A DNA stretch of 64,000 nt from Microbacterium testaceum (GCF_003075375.1 NZ_QDFT01000003.1:62029-126028); one strand, 5' to 3'; numbered from the stretch's first letter, positions 24,195-33,260 are shown. Notes: a model not told the origin generated them from the sequence alone. A program made the numbers and translations.

Positions 24195-24610
24195 GACGCC
24201 GCCCGGCGGTGCCGCACGAGCCACCAGAGCCCGAGGAAGGGCAGGACGAGCGGGATGAACAGATAGCCGTAGCCGTACACCGACCACACCGTGGGGTGCT
24301 GGAACAGCGCCGGCAGCACGAGGCTCAGGGTGCCGACGACGAGGACGCCGACCAGTTCGAAGCCGATCGCGATCCACGCGACGCGGAACCACGCCGGTCG
24401 CGCCGAGAAGACCAGCGCGAGGGTCGCAAGGATGTAGACGACGGCGGCGAGGGCGGACAGCGTGTACGCCAGAGGGGCGTCGTCGAACTCGCGCACGATC
24501 TGCACGAACGACCGGCCCGTGGCGGCGAGCGCCATGATGCCGTAGACGACGACGAGGACACGGCCGATGCCGGTCATCCCCCGGGAACGGTTGGGAGTGG
24601 TGGATGCCAT
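24191..24610 (-). CDS. Four-helix membrane protein of unknown function, upstream of ribF
   Basis: A 139-residue protein with four hydrophobic segments at residues about 15-35, 48-68, 78-102 and 110-132 and a short basic C-terminus (LVRHRRAAS). I do not recognise the family. Its stop overlaps the ribF start by four bases. The start ATG 24610 has GAGGGG upstream and TAGAAT nine bases before it. Position suggests co-expression with flavin synthesis but no specific role follows from that. Confidence 0.7.
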   Translation of the reverse strand: MASTTPNRSRGMTGIGRVLVVVYGIMALAATGRSFVQIVREFDDAPLAYTLSALAAVVYILATLALVFSARPAWFRVAWIAIGFELVGVLVVGTLSLVLPALFQHPTVWSVYGYGYLFIPLVLPFLGLWWLVRHRRAAS

Positions 24611-24655
24611 GACCCCTCCATTCTAGGCGCCCCGGCGCCGTGGCATCCGGTGCCG

Positions 24656-25024
24656 TCAGGCGACCTGCACCGTCCAGATCACGTGCATGCGCCACACCAT
24701 CACGGCCACGGCCAGCGCGGCGACGCCCATGATGACCGTGCTCCAGCGGCTGCGCTCGATGAGCGCCCACGCCACCCCCGCGATGGGAACGAGCGCGGCG
24801 GACACGAGGTAGGTCCAGAACTCCAGCAGGCTGCCCGAGGGGGCGTTGCCGGCGAAGGGGGCGATGATCGCGACGACGATCTGCACGATCAGCAGCAGTT
24901 CGATGAGGGCCAGCGCCCCGACCGTGACGTCCCCGGGGCGACGGCCGATGAGCCCCGCGGCGACCGCCACGATCCCGGCGAGCACGGCCAGACCGACCTG
25001 GACGAGCGTGAACCACAGGATCAT
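24656..25024 (-). CDS. Four-helix membrane protein of unknown function, coupled to truB
   Basis: A 122-residue protein with four predicted helices separated by short loops (GRRPGD after the first, NAPSGS after the second, ERSRW after the third). The start ATG overlaps the truB stop as ATGA, so it is translated from the same message. No domain recognised. It and the following gene are both small tetraspan proteins, but I see no clear sequence similarity between them. Confidence 0.7.
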   Translation of the reverse strand: MILWFTLVQVGLAVLAGIVAVAAGLIGRRPGDVTVGALALIELLLIVQIVVAIIAPFAGNAPSGSLLEFWTYLVSAALVPIAGVAWALIERSRWSTVIMGVAALAVAVMVWRMHVIWTVQVA

Positions 25025-25914
25025 CGGACGGCCTCCTCGGGCATGTTCATGACGCTCTTGAGCTGCGCCCCCCGCTTCTCGACGACGCCGATGAGACGGC
25101 CGTCGGGGTCGATCGCCGCCGCGACGGCGCCGGTGAGTCGTCCGCCCCCGTCGATGCGCTTCCCGTGCCGCAGGTCACGGGCCTCGTCGGCCCCCACGGC
25201 GAGAGCGCCCATGACGACCGCCGCGGCGGTGGCGGGCTCGATGAGCGCCGCGTCGTCGAGGTCGTCGACGGATGCCGCGGCGGCGACGTCGAACGCGCCG
25301 ATGCGCGTGCGGCGCAGCGCCGTCAGGTGCCCGCCCACCCCGAGGGCACGCCCGAGGTCGCGCGCGAGGGCGCGGATGTAGGTGCCGCTCGTGCAGTCCA
25401 CGACGACGTCGAGCGCGATGGCGCCGTCGGTGCGGCGCGCCGAGAGCACGTCGAAGCGCGAGACGGTCACACGTCTCGCCTTCAGCTCGACCTGCTCGCC
25501 GGCTCGGGCGAGGTCGTAGGCACGACGCCCGTCGACCTTGATGGCCGACACCGTGCTGGGCACCTGGTCGATCTCGCCCGTCAGCTCGGTGATGCCGTCG
25601 CGGATGGCCGCATCGCTCACGGCGGCGACGGTCGCGGCATCCGCTCTCTCGGTCTCGACCCCGTCGGCGTCGTCGCTGTCGGTCGACGCCCCCAGCAGGA
25701 TGGTCGCCTCGTAGGTCTTGTCGGCCCCGACGATGTAGGTGAGCAGCCGCGTCGCGCCCTCGACGCCGAGCACGAGCAGACCCGTCGCCATGGGGTCGAG
25801 GGTGCCGGCGTGCCCGATCTTGCGGGTGCCGAGCGCCCGCCGCGCGCGCGACACGACGTCGTGACTGGTGATGCCGCGGGGTTTGTCGACCAGCAGGATG
25901 CCGGGGCGCACCAT
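25021..25914 (-). CDS. truB: tRNA pseudouridine(55) synthase
   Basis: A 297-residue enzyme that makes the universal pseudouridine in the T-arm of tRNA. The N-terminal GILLVDKPRGITSHDVV and the catalytic block GHAGTLDPMATGLLVLG, with the nucleophilic Asp, are intact, as is the later DCTSGTYIRALARDLG motif. A C-terminal extension of about 70 residues resembles the PUA-like tail. Start ATG 25914 shares its A with the stop of the upstream gene (TGATG). It is separated from rbfA by mutY on the other strand and by the kinase-like gene, whereas the two are neighbours in many bacteria. Confidence 0.95.
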   Translation of the reverse strand: MVRPGILLVDKPRGITSHDVVSRARRALGTRKIGHAGTLDPMATGLLVLGVEGATRLLTYIVGADKTYEATILLGASTDSDDADGVETERADAATVAAVSDAAIRDGITELTGEIDQVPSTVSAIKVDGRRAYDLARAGEQVELKARRVTVSRFDVLSARRTDGAIALDVVVDCTSGTYIRALARDLGRALGVGGHLTALRRTRIGAFDVAAAASVDDLDDAALIEPATAAAVVMGALAVGADEARDLRHGKRIDGGGRLTGAVAAAIDPDGRLIGVVEKRGAQLKSVMNMPEEAVR

Positions 25915-26417
25915 CAGCAGAAGTCCCCGAAGACCTGCACGGGGTGCGCGGGGTCGGAGTTCTCGACGATGACGGACGCCGCCGCCTTCGGCCGGACCGT
26001 GCGCAGGTACTGCTTCTCGGCATCCGGAAGCTCGGGGCGGGGTGCGCCGATCGGCGGGTTGCTCTCGAGCCAGATCGAGAAGTTCCACAGACCCCGCACC
26101 TCGGGCGCGTGCAGGAAGCGCCCCGACACGACCAGCACCGCGTCGGCGGGGGCGACATCGCCGGAACCGAACGGCTCGCCCGCGCGGAACGGTGCGACCA
26201 GCCTCTCGCGGACCTCGGGCGCGGCGTCCGCGACCGGGACGGGGAACACCGCCGTGCCCTCCTCGGCGATCGCCCGCTGGAACCCGCCGGCGAATCGCTC
26301 AGCCGCCTCCGGGTCGAGCGCATCGACGGCCACCACGACGCGCCCCGCGCGGTTGTTCTGCCGCATCAGGTCGCGCAGGCTGCGCTGCAGGGTCTCGACG
26401 GCGTTCTCACTCGACAT
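25914..26417 (-). CDS. Uridine-kinase-like protein lacking the P-loop
   Basis: A 167-residue protein. It has the outline of a uridine-kinase-like P-loop NTPase: the first strand RVVVAVDAL, and the later VLVVSGRFLHAPEVRGLWNF followed by SIWLES, which resembles the kinase segment with strand, PEL and D/N-x-x-I-x-L. However the GxxxxGK(S/T) loop expected right after strand 1 is replaced by DPEAAERFAGGF, so nucleotide binding is unlikely. It may be a degenerate, regulatory or scaffold relative; I cannot assign a function. Start ATG 26417 follows TAGGCT by six bases. It leads the truB-ribF run and is coupled to truB by a one-base overlap. Confidence 0.6.
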   Translation of the reverse strand: MSSENAVETLQRSLRDLMRQNNRAGRVVVAVDALDPEAAERFAGGFQRAIAEEGTAVFPVPVADAAPEVRERLVAPFRAGEPFGSGDVAPADAVLVVSGRFLHAPEVRGLWNFSIWLESNPPIGAPRPELPDAEKQYLRTVRPKAAASVIVENSDPAHPVQVFGDFC

Positions 26418-26496
26418 ACCCCCAGCCTACGATCGACCGCCGACACCGGACCGCTGCCGCCGCCCCGCGACAGCCCGGGCGCGGCGCCCGCAGCCG

Positions 26497-26565
26497 CCGA
26501 TAAACGCTCTCTGTGCTGATGAACGCGGAGAGCCCGCGTTTCTCCGCACGGAGGGCGTTTATCGG
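26497..26565. repeat. 67-bp fold-back element with CGATAAACG ends, copy 2 (plus one flanking pair)
   Basis: CCGATAAACGC (26497-26507) pairs with GCGTTTATCGG (26555-26565); the arms continue inward as CTC/GAG and GTGC/GCAC with single mismatches, then a 5x5 internal loop, then a 7-bp stem AACGCGG with CCGCGTT and a five-base apex. From CGATAAACG to CGTTTATCG it is 67 bases, as in copy 1 at 692-758, but the inner stems differ in sequence while keeping their pairing. It lies between the divergent kinase-like gene and mutY, 26 bp upstream of the mutY -10-like hexamer. Confidence 0.8.
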
Positions 26566-26602
26566 TGATGTCCGGCCCTGCCCGCGACCGTAGGCTGGAC
26601 GG

Positions 26603-27481
26603 ATGCCAGGACTCGCCGCCCCGCTCATCGACTGGTATCGCGAGGCGGCGCGCGACCTGCCGTGGCGCCGAGAGGGCTTCGGGGCCTGGGGCACCCTGGT
26701 CAGCGAGTTCATGCTGCAGCAGACGCCGGTCGCCCGCGTCATCCCGCACCTCGAGGCCTGGCTGACGCGCTGGCCCACGCCGGCCGACCTGGCGGCGTCT
26801 CCCCCGGGCGACGCGGTCACCCAGTGGGCGAACCTGGGGTATCCCCGGCGCGCGCTCTGGCTGCACCGCGCGGCCGTCGAGATCCGCGACCGGCACGACG
26901 GTGTCGTCCCCCGCGACGTCGACGCCCTGCTGGCGCTGACCGGCATCGGCGACTACACCGCGCGGGCGGTCGCCGTGTTCGCGTACGGGGATCGGCATCC
27001 CGTCGTCGACACCAACACCCGCCGGGTGCTCGCCCGTGCCGTCGAGGGCCGGGCGCAGCCGGGCCCGCCGCACCGCCGCGACCTGGAGCGGATGGATGCC
27101 GAGCTCCCCGCCGACGTCGCCGAGTCCGCGATCGTGAACGCGGCGGCGATGGAGCTGGGCGCGATCGTCTGCACCGCGCGGTCGCCGATGTGCGAGGTCT
27201 GCCCCCTGGCCGAACAGTGCGCCTGGCGGGCGGCGGGATACCCGGAGTCCGAGGACCGGCGTCGCAAGCAGGCCGCCTACGAGGGCAGCGACCGGCAGGC
27301 CCGCGGTGCGGTGCTCCGGGTGCTGCGCGCTGCGGCTCCGGCGGCCGTTCCGCTGTTCGCGGTTCTTCCGGACTGGCCGGATGCCGCCCAGCGCGATCGA
27401 GCGATCGACTCCCTCGTGGCGGACGGCCTCGCCGAAGCCGTCGACGAGCAGCTTCGCCTGCCGGGCCACCCGACCCCCTGA
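26603..27481 (+). CDS. mutY: A/G-specific adenine DNA glycosylase
   Basis: A 292-residue repair glycosylase that removes adenine mispaired with 8-oxoguanine. The catalytic Glu is in SEFMLQQTPVARV, the helix-hairpin-helix is LTGIGDYTARAV and the catalytic Asp is in VVDTNTRRV. The iron-sulfur cluster ligands follow the C-x6-C-x2-C-x5-C spacing within CTARSPMCEVCPLAEQC. The C-terminal 8-oxoG recognition domain is short, as in other actinobacterial MutY. Start ATG 26603 follows TAGGCT (26591-26596) by six bases. The gene is placed on the plus strand between rbfA and truB. Confidence 0.94.
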   Translation: MPGLAAPLIDWYREAARDLPWRREGFGAWGTLVSEFMLQQTPVARVIPHLEAWLTRWPTPADLAASPPGDAVTQWANLGYPRRALWLHRAAVEIRDRHDGVVPRDVDALLALTGIGDYTARAVAVFAYGDRHPVVDTNTRRVLARAVEGRAQPGPPHRRDLERMDAELPADVAESAIVNAAAMELGAIVCTARSPMCEVCPLAEQCAWRAAGYPESEDRRRKQAAYEGSDRQARGAVLRVLRAAAPAAVPLFAVLPDWPDAAQRDRAIDSLVADGLAEAVDEQLRLPGHPTP

Positions 27482-27509
27482 CGGGCCGACGGCCACCCGG
27501 AACGCGAAA

Positions 27510-27546
27510 GGGCCGGACGCCGCCCGCTCGGGGTGGCATCCGGCCC
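27510..27546. terminator. Shared terminator between mutY and rbfA
   Basis: GGGCCGGACGCC (27510-27521) pairs with GGCATCCGGCCC (27535-27546) with one mismatch, between convergent genes. Confidence 0.7.
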
Positions 27547-27560
27547 GTCGGCCCGCCCGC

Positions 27561-28043
27561 TCAGGTGCGCGCGGCCTCTTCGTCTTCTTCGTCCTCGTCG
27601 TCGTCGAGGTCGTCCTCGTCGTCGTCCTCACGAGGCTTCACGTACGGATCGGCGTCGCCGGCGTAGGCGGCCGAGGCCGCCAGACCGGCCACCGACTCGT
27701 CGCGCTCGCGCGCCTCGCGCAGCAGCGCCGAGATGTGGTCGGCATTCTCGGGGATGCCGTCGAGGATGAATTCGAGAGAGGGGGTGAGCCGCGTGTTGAG
27801 GTGCTTGCCGACCTCGCTGCGCAGCATGCCGGTCGCGGACTTCAGCGCCGCGGCGGTGTCGGCGCGGTGCGCCTCGTCGCCCATCACGGTGTAGAACACC
27901 GAGGCGCGCTGCAGGTCACCCGTCACCCGCACGTCGGTGATCGTGACGAATCCGAGCCGCGGATCGCGCAGCCCCTTCTCGAGGCGCTCCGCGAGCACCA
28001 CGCGAATGCGGTCCGCCACGCGTGCCTGTCGTTCCCCTGCCAC
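27561..28043 (-). CDS. rbfA: 30S ribosome-binding factor A
   Basis: A 160-residue late 30S maturation factor. The type II KH fold is visible in QARVADRIRVVLAERLEKGL, RLGFVTITDVRVTGDLQRA, VFYTVMGDE and the closing FILDGIPENADHISALL. The C-terminus is an unusual acidic tail: after residue 140, EDDDEDDLDDDEDEEDEE before the final AART. Start GTG 28043 is supported by AAGGAG seven bases upstream; the longer open frame to 28211 is rejected. It follows infB on the same strand after an 80-base spacer with a hairpin. Confidence 0.95.
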   Translation of the reverse strand: MAGERQARVADRIRVVLAERLEKGLRDPRLGFVTITDVRVTGDLQRASVFYTVMGDEAHRADTAAALKSATGMLRSEVGKHLNTRLTPSLEFILDGIPENADHISALLREARERDESVAGLAASAAYAGDADPYVKPREDDDEDDLDDDEDEEDEEAART

Positions 28044-28082
28044 TGCCTTCTCCTTCTTCGCAATACCGCCACGGATGACGAA

Positions 28083-28114
28083 GCGGGAGCCGCGCCCGAA
28101 GACGCGACTCCCGC
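28083..28114 (-). other. Hairpin in the infB-rbfA spacer
   Basis: GCGGGAG (28083-28089) pairs with CTCCCGC (28108-28114) and GCG/CGC pair inside. It lies between two genes of one operon, so it may be a partial terminator or an mRNA processing site. Confidence 0.5.
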
Positions 28115-28123
28115 CAGGTGTGA

Positions 28124-30961
28124 TCAGCCTCGCGGCTTCTCGACCATCTCGGTCGTCTCGATCTCGTCGCCGATCTGGATGTCGTTGAACTTGCCCAGGC
28201 CGATACCGCACTCGAAGTCCGTGCGGACCTCGGTGACGTCGTCCTTGAAGCGGCGCAGCGACTCGATGGCCAGACCGTCGGCCAGCACGACGCCATCGCG
28301 GATGACGCGGGCCTTGGCGTTGCGCGTGATCGTTCCCGATCGCACGATGACACCGGCGATGTTGCCGAACTTCGAGGAGCGGAACACCTCCCGGATCTCG
28401 GCGACACCCGACTGCACCTCTTCGAACTCCGGCTTGAGCAGGCCCTTGAGCGACTGCTCGACGTCGTCGATCGCGTTGTAGATGACCGAGTAGAACCGCA
28501 CGTCGACACCCTCGCGGGCGGCGCGCTCACGGGCCTTCGTGTCGGGACGGACGTTGAAGCCGATCACGATCGCGTTGTCGATCGTGGCCAGGTTGATGTC
28601 CGACTCGGTGATGGCACCCACGCCGCGGTGGATGATGCGCAGCTGGACGCTGTCGTCGACCTCGATCTTGAGCAGCGACTCCTCGAGCGCCTCGACGGCA
28701 CCCGACACGTCGCCCTTGATGATGAGGTTGAGCGACTCGACCTTGCCCTCTTCGAGAGCACGGGTGAAGTCCTCGAGCGAGATGCGCTTGCGGGCCTTGG
28801 CCAGCTGGGCGTTGCGCTCGGCGGCTTCGCGCTTCTCGGCGATCTGACGCGCGGTGCGGTCCTCTTCGGTGACGATGAAGACGTCGCCGGCGCGGGGCAC
28901 CGAGTTCAGACCCTGCACCTGCACGGGACGCGAGGGGTAGGCCTCTTCGACGGCTTCGCCGTTCTCGTCCATCATCGCGCGGACGCGGCCGTACGCCGTT
29001 CCGGCGACGATCGCGTCGCCGACGCGCAGGGTTCCGGACTGGATGAGCACCGTGGCGACCGAACCGCGACCCTTGTCGAGCTTCGCCTCGATCGCGACAC
29101 CGCGGGCCGCCTTGTTCGGGTTGGCCGTCAGGTCGAGGCCGGCGTCGGCGGTGAGCAGGACCGCGTCCAGGAGGGCCTGGATGTTGAGGTTCTGTCGGGC
29201 CGAGACGTCGACGAACATGACGTCTCCACCGTATTCCTCGGCGACCAGACCGTACTCGGTGAGCTGCTGGCGCACCTTGGCGGGGTTGGCGTCGGGCTTG
29301 TCGACCTTGTTGACCGCGACCACGATCGGCACGTTCGCCGCCTGGGCGTGGTTCAGCGCCTCGACCGTCTGGGGCATGATGCCGTCGTCGGCCGCGACCA
29401 CGAGGATCGCGATGTCGGTCACCTGCGCACCGCGGGCACGCATGGCGGTGAACGCCTCGTGACCCGGGGTGTCGATGAAGGTGATCGCGCGCTCGATGCC
29501 CTCGTGCTCGGTCCAGATCTGGTACGCACCGATGTGCTGCGTGATGCCGCCGGCCTCGCCCGCGACCACGTTGGTCTGGCGGATGGCGTCGAGCAGTCGC
29601 GTCTTACCGTGGTCGACGTGGCCCATGACGGTGACCACGGGAGGACGGATCTCGAGATCGTCCTCGCTCTCGGCCTCGAGCTCGGCGTCGAGGTCGAGAC
29701 CGAAGCCCTCGAGGAGCTCCTTGTCCTCGTCCTCGGGCGAGACCATCTGGATCTTGTAGCCGAGCTCCTCGCCAAGCACCTCGAAGGTGGCCTCGTCGAG
29801 CGACTCGGTCGCGGTGGCCATCTCACCCAGGTTGAACAGGATGGTCACGAGCGTGCCGGGCTGCACGGTGTAGCCGCGCAGCGCCTCGAGCTTGTCCGCG
29901 AAGTCGGCGATGGAGGCACCACGACGCAGACGGATGATCTCGCCGTTGCCCTTCGAGACGTTGACGCCGCCGACGACCGGCGCCGACCGCATCTCGAATT
30001 CCTGCCGCTTCGCCCGACGCGACTTACGCTGCTTGGACTTGCCGCCACCCTTGCCGAAGGCTCCCGCGGTACCACCGCCGGGACCACGGCCACGGCCACC
30101 GCCGCCGCCGGGACGACCGGCGAAACCACCGGCCGGAGCGCCGCCACCGGGGCGCTGGAAGCCGCCGCCGGCACCGCCGGGACGACCGGGACCGCCGGGA
30201 CGCTGCTGGAACGGGGCGCCGGGACGACCGCCACCACCGGGGCGACCGGCGCCGCCGGGACGCGGGGCTCCGGGACGCGGGGCGCCCGGGCGCGGAGCCT
30301 GGGGACGCGGGATGTTGCCGGGGGTCGGGCGCTGGCCCATGCCCTGCGCCGAGGCGAAGGGGTTGTTGCCCGGTCGGGGGCCGGCGGGACGCTGACCCAT
30401 GCCCTGCGACGACGCGAAGGGGTTGTTGCCGGGGCGCGCTCCACCCGGGCGCGGGGGCGCGCTGGGGCCGGGCTTGGGTGCGCCGCCACCGGCCGCGGGG
30501 GTCGCCGACGGAGCCGCGGGCTTGGCGCCCGGCTTGGCGGGAGCGGACGGCGCGGGGCTCGACGCCGCGGGAGCCGACGCCGCGGGAGCGGCCTGGGCTG
30601 CGGCGGGAGTCGCGGGAGCGGATGCCGCGGGGGCCGGCGCGGCCGCGGGAGCAGCCGGAGCGGCGGGCTTCGCGGGGCCGGGGGTCGGTCCCGAGGGGCG
30701 CGCGCCGGGGGTCGCCGCGGGTCGCGCGGGGCCCGGACGGGCTCCGGCGCCGGGGCGCGCCGCGGGAGCGGCGGGCTTGGCATCCGAGGATCCCGAAGAG
30801 CCCTCGGCCGCCAGGGCGGCGCGGAGCTTACGGGCCACCGGGGGTTCGATGGTGGACGAAGGGCTCTTGACGAACTCGCCGAGCTCCTTCAGCTTCGCAA
30901 GCGCGACCTTGCTGTCGACGCCGAGCTCGGAAGCGATCTCGTGCACGCGTGGTTTTGCCAC
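28124..30961 (-). CDS. infB: Translation initiation factor IF-2
   Basis: A 945-residue GTPase that brings initiator tRNA to the 30S subunit. Order: the N-terminal helix domain [19 protein letters not shown], a 240-residue Pro/Ala/Gly-rich linker with many RPG repeats, a basic stretch [20 protein letters not shown], then the GTPase domain with [22 protein letters not shown] and NKVDKPDA, and two beta-barrel domains. The linker contains a near-duplicate of [14 protein letters not shown]. Start GTG 30961 has AGGAGA five bases upstream. It lies in the order nusA-ylxR-infB-rbfA. Confidence 0.97.
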   Translation of the reverse strand: MAKPRVHEIASELGVDSKVALAKLKELGEFVKSPSSTIEPPVARKLRAALAAEGSSGSSDAKPAAPAARPGAGARPGPARPAATPGARPSGPTPGPAKPAAPAAPAAAPAPAASAPATPAAAQAAPAASAPAASSPAPSAPAKPGAKPAAPSATPAAGGGAPKPGPSAPPRPGGARPGNNPFASSQGMGQRPAGPRPGNNPFASAQGMGQRPTPGNIPRPQAPRPGAPRPGAPRPGGAGRPGGGGRPGAPFQQRPGGPGRPGGAGGGFQRPGGGAPAGGFAGRPGGGGGRGRGPGGGTAGAFGKGGGKSKQRKSRRAKRQEFEMRSAPVVGGVNVSKGNGEIIRLRRGASIADFADKLEALRGYTVQPGTLVTILFNLGEMATATESLDEATFEVLGEELGYKIQMVSPEDEDKELLEGFGLDLDAELEAESEDDLEIRPPVVTVMGHVDHGKTRLLDAIRQTNVVAGEAGGITQHIGAYQIWTEHEGIERAITFIDTPGHEAFTAMRARGAQVTDIAILVVAADDGIMPQTVEALNHAQAANVPIVVAVNKVDKPDANPAKVRQQLTEYGLVAEEYGGDVMFVDVSARQNLNIQALLDAVLLTADAGLDLTANPNKAARGVAIEAKLDKGRGSVATVLIQSGTLRVGDAIVAGTAYGRVRAMMDENGEAVEEAYPSRPVQVQGLNSVPRAGDVFIVTEEDRTARQIAEKREAAERNAQLAKARKRISLEDFTRALEEGKVESLNLIIKGDVSGAVEALEESLLKIEVDDSVQLRIIHRGVGAITESDINLATIDNAIVIGFNVRPDTKARERAAREGVDVRFYSVIYNAIDDVEQSLKGLLKPEFEEVQSGVAEIREVFRSSKFGNIAGVIVRSGTITRNAKARVIRDGVVLADGLAIESLRRFKDDVTEVRTDFECGIGLGKFNDIQIGDEIETTEMVEKPRG

Positions 30962-31054
30962 AATTCTCCTGTCTGAGGGCCTACCCCGGACAGGGCAGAC
31001 CGTTAGTTGCGGACGGGTCTCATTTCGAGCCGTTCACTTCGTGTCCATAGCCGT

Positions 31055-31306
31055 TCAGCCTTTTCGCTGGAGGTGTGATTCGAAGGTCTGCGTGTCAAGC
31101 GGGCCTGACACACGCAATGCTCGTACGAAAGCGCGACGCGTGAGAGCTTTCGTCACGCACGCGTCCGTCTCGTGCACCCACGCTCCCCGGCCCGGAAGCA
31201 CCGCTCTCTCGTCGGGGACGAGGACCGATCCGTCGGCGACCACACGCAGAAGCGAGGATCGGGGGGCGCGTGCGCGGCATCCGACGCACGTTCGTACGGG
31301 ATCCAT
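31055..31306 (-). CDS. ylxR: YlxR-family RNA-binding protein (DUF448)
   Basis: An 83-residue protein with the family opening RTCVGCRARAPRSSLLRVV and the GRGAWVHETDACVTKAL motif. YlxR proteins bind RNA and in some species a DNA regulatory role is reported; they are almost always between nusA and infB, as here. Start ATG 31306 has GAGG six bases upstream. Confidence 0.92.
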   Translation of the reverse strand: MDPVRTCVGCRARAPRSSLLRVVADGSVLVPDERAVLPGRGAWVHETDACVTKALTRRAFVRALRVSGPLDTQTFESHLQRKG

Positions 31307-31339
31307 CCTACACCTCGCGCCTACCCGGAAGACGGACGC

Positions 31340-32329
31340 TCAGTTGTCTTCGAGGATGCTGTCGGGCTGGATGTCGATCTTGGCACCGGTCAGCTTGGCG
31401 GCGAGACGGGCGTTCTGCCCCTCTTTGCCGATCGCGAGCGACAGCTGGTAGTCGGGCACGAGGGCGCGCACGGCCTTGGTCGAGGCATCCAGCACGAACG
31501 ACGAGGTCACCTTGGCGGGCGACAGGGCGTTCGCGACGAAACGGGGCAGCTCGGCGTCGTAGTCGATGATGTCGATCTTCTCGCCCGCGAGCTCCTCGGT
31601 GACGGCGCGGACGCGACGGCCCAGCTCGCCGATGCAGGCGCCCTTGGCGTTGACCGTCGGGTCGTTCGCCTTGACCGCGATCTTGGAACGGTGGCCCGCC
31701 TCGCGCGCCAGCGAGACGATCTCGACCAGACCCGCGGCGATCTCGGGCACCTCGAGCGCGAAGAGCTTGCGCACGAGACCGGGGTGGGTGCGCGAGACCG
31801 TGATCTGCGGGCCCTTGTTGCCCTTCGAGACGCTCGTGACGTACACGCGCAGGCGCGAGCCGTGCGGGTAGGTCTCGCCGGGCACCTGCTCCTCGGGCGG
31901 CAGGATCGCCTCGACGGTACCGAGGTCGACGTGCACCATGCGCGGGTTCGGTCCCTGCTGGACCACACCGGCGACGATGTCGCCCTCTTTGCCCTTGAAC
32001 TCCCCCAGCACCGCGTCGTCGGCGATGTCGCGCAGACGCTGGCTGATGACCTGCTTCGCGGCGAACGCGGCGATGCGGCCGAAGTCGTCGGGGGCCTGCT
32101 CCTCTTCGCCGATCACGGCGCCCTCGTCGTCGGTCACGGGCGTGAAGATGCCCACGTGACCGGTCTTGCGGTCGAGCGAGGCGCGAGCGCCCGCCGGGAT
32201 CTCGCCCTCGGACGAGATGTGCTTGGCGTAGGCGGTCAGGATCGCCTGCTCGATGATCCGCGCGAGTTCGTCGAAGGGGATCTCCTTCTCGCGTTCGATC
32301 GTCTTCAGAAGTGCGAGATCGATGTCCAC
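31340..32329 (-). CDS. nusA: Transcription termination/antitermination factor NusA
   Basis: A 329-residue NusA of the short actinobacterial form: N-terminal RNA polymerase-binding domain (MDIDLALLKTIEREKEIPFD), an S1 domain around residues 105-185, and two KH domains with GACIGELGRRVRAV and LAIGKEGQNARLAAKLTGAK. The C-terminal acidic repeats of E. coli NusA are absent. Start GTG 32329 has GGAGGG upstream. A TATCGT hexamer on the minus strand (32384-32389) could be the operon -10, giving a leader of about 50 bases. The gene rimP, normally directly upstream, is not there. Confidence 0.95.
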   Translation of the reverse strand: MDIDLALLKTIEREKEIPFDELARIIEQAILTAYAKHISSEGEIPAGARASLDRKTGHVGIFTPVTDDEGAVIGEEEQAPDDFGRIAAFAAKQVISQRLRDIADDAVLGEFKGKEGDIVAGVVQQGPNPRMVHVDLGTVEAILPPEEQVPGETYPHGSRLRVYVTSVSKGNKGPQITVSRTHPGLVRKLFALEVPEIAAGLVEIVSLAREAGHRSKIAVKANDPTVNAKGACIGELGRRVRAVTEELAGEKIDIIDYDAELPRFVANALSPAKVTSSFVLDASTKAVRALVPDYQLSLAIGKEGQNARLAAKLTGAKIDIQPDSILEDN

Positions 32330-32444
32330 AAGGCCCTCCGTTGTTCAGCTTTCGTCGGCACGACCGGCGCCGACAACCCTCCTACGATACCCGGGATGCC
32401 ACCCGCTCCGCGACCCGAGACGGCGGAGCGATGCCGATGCCGGT

Positions 32445-33047
32445 TCAGAGGCGCTCGAACGGGTGCGCAGCGAGCTTCTCCCGCACTCCCCCGTCGACGA
32501 GACGGCGGGCGGCCGTGCCGGGCTTGCGGGCGGCCTGGTCCGAGACGCACGCGGCGAACTCCGCCGCGAGCGTCCCCCGCGGGTGGGCCGCGAGCACCTC
32601 GCGCACGAAGTCCTCGGGCAGCACGTCGACGCGGGCTCCCGAGATGTCGAGGCCGGTGGCGATCTCGAGCAGGTGGCCCTCGGCATCCATCATGGGATCC
32701 ACGCTGGTCCAGTTGTGCCGCACGATCACCTCGAGCGCGCGGCGCCGACGCTCGCGCGGCCAGCCCGCTCCGGCGGTAAGGGCGATCGCGACGTGGCCGC
32801 CGGCGTCCTCGTAGGACAGCGTGTGGTTGTCGAACGCGGTGACGGTGCCGATGTCGTGCAGCACGGCCGAGACGTAGAGCAGCTCGTGGTCGATGGCGTC
32901 GAAGCCGCCGTCGCGCGCGAACGCCTCGGCGAAGAGCCACGACCGCAGGGCGTGGGCCGTGATCGCCGGCGTCTGATACTCGCGGGCGAGCTCGAGCGCC
33001 GCGCGGGCGGCGGCGGTGTCGGGCACGGAAAAGTCGGCGATGCGCAT
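32445..33047 (-). CDS. HD-domain phosphohydrolase-like protein
   Basis: A 200-residue protein with an HD metal site: the first His in TAHALRSWLFAEAF and the His-Asp pair in VSAVLHDIGTV. The later VIVRHN segment may supply a further ligand. HD proteins of this length and pattern resemble cyanamide hydratase-type and nucleotide phosphohydrolase-type enzymes; the substrate is unknown. Start ATG 33047 is preceded by GGAGG at five bases. It occupies the position upstream of nusA where rimP is found in most bacteria. The 251 bases between it and glgP contain only GC-rich sequence and the glgP terminator. Confidence 0.8.
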   Translation of the reverse strand: MRIADFSVPDTAAARAALELAREYQTPAITAHALRSWLFAEAFARDGGFDAIDHELLYVSAVLHDIGTVTAFDNHTLSYEDAGGHVAIALTAGAGWPRERRRRALEVIVRHNWTSVDPMMDAEGHLLEIATGLDISGARVDVLPEDFVREVLAAHPRGTLAAEFAACVSDQAARKPGTAARRLVDGGVREKLAAHPFERL

Positions 33048-33260
33048 GGGTCCTCCGGGGTCAGGGCCCCAGCTTGACGCGCCCACGCGCCCGCCGCGAC
33101 GCCCCGCCCCGCCACGCCTCGTCGTTCCCCTGCCAAGACGCACGCCCTGCATCGCGCACCCGTGCCGACCCCGCTCCCCCGCGACGAACGCCGCCGCCGC
33201 CCCGCAGGCGAGAGGACGTGCCGGGGGAAGGACGGCGGCGAGGCGCACCACAAGAGCGAG

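Noticed and set aside
28628..30976. Long plus-strand open frame opposite infB
   Set aside because: Mirror image of the IF-2 coding sequence, with Gly/Thr/Arg repeats from the Pro/Ala linker.
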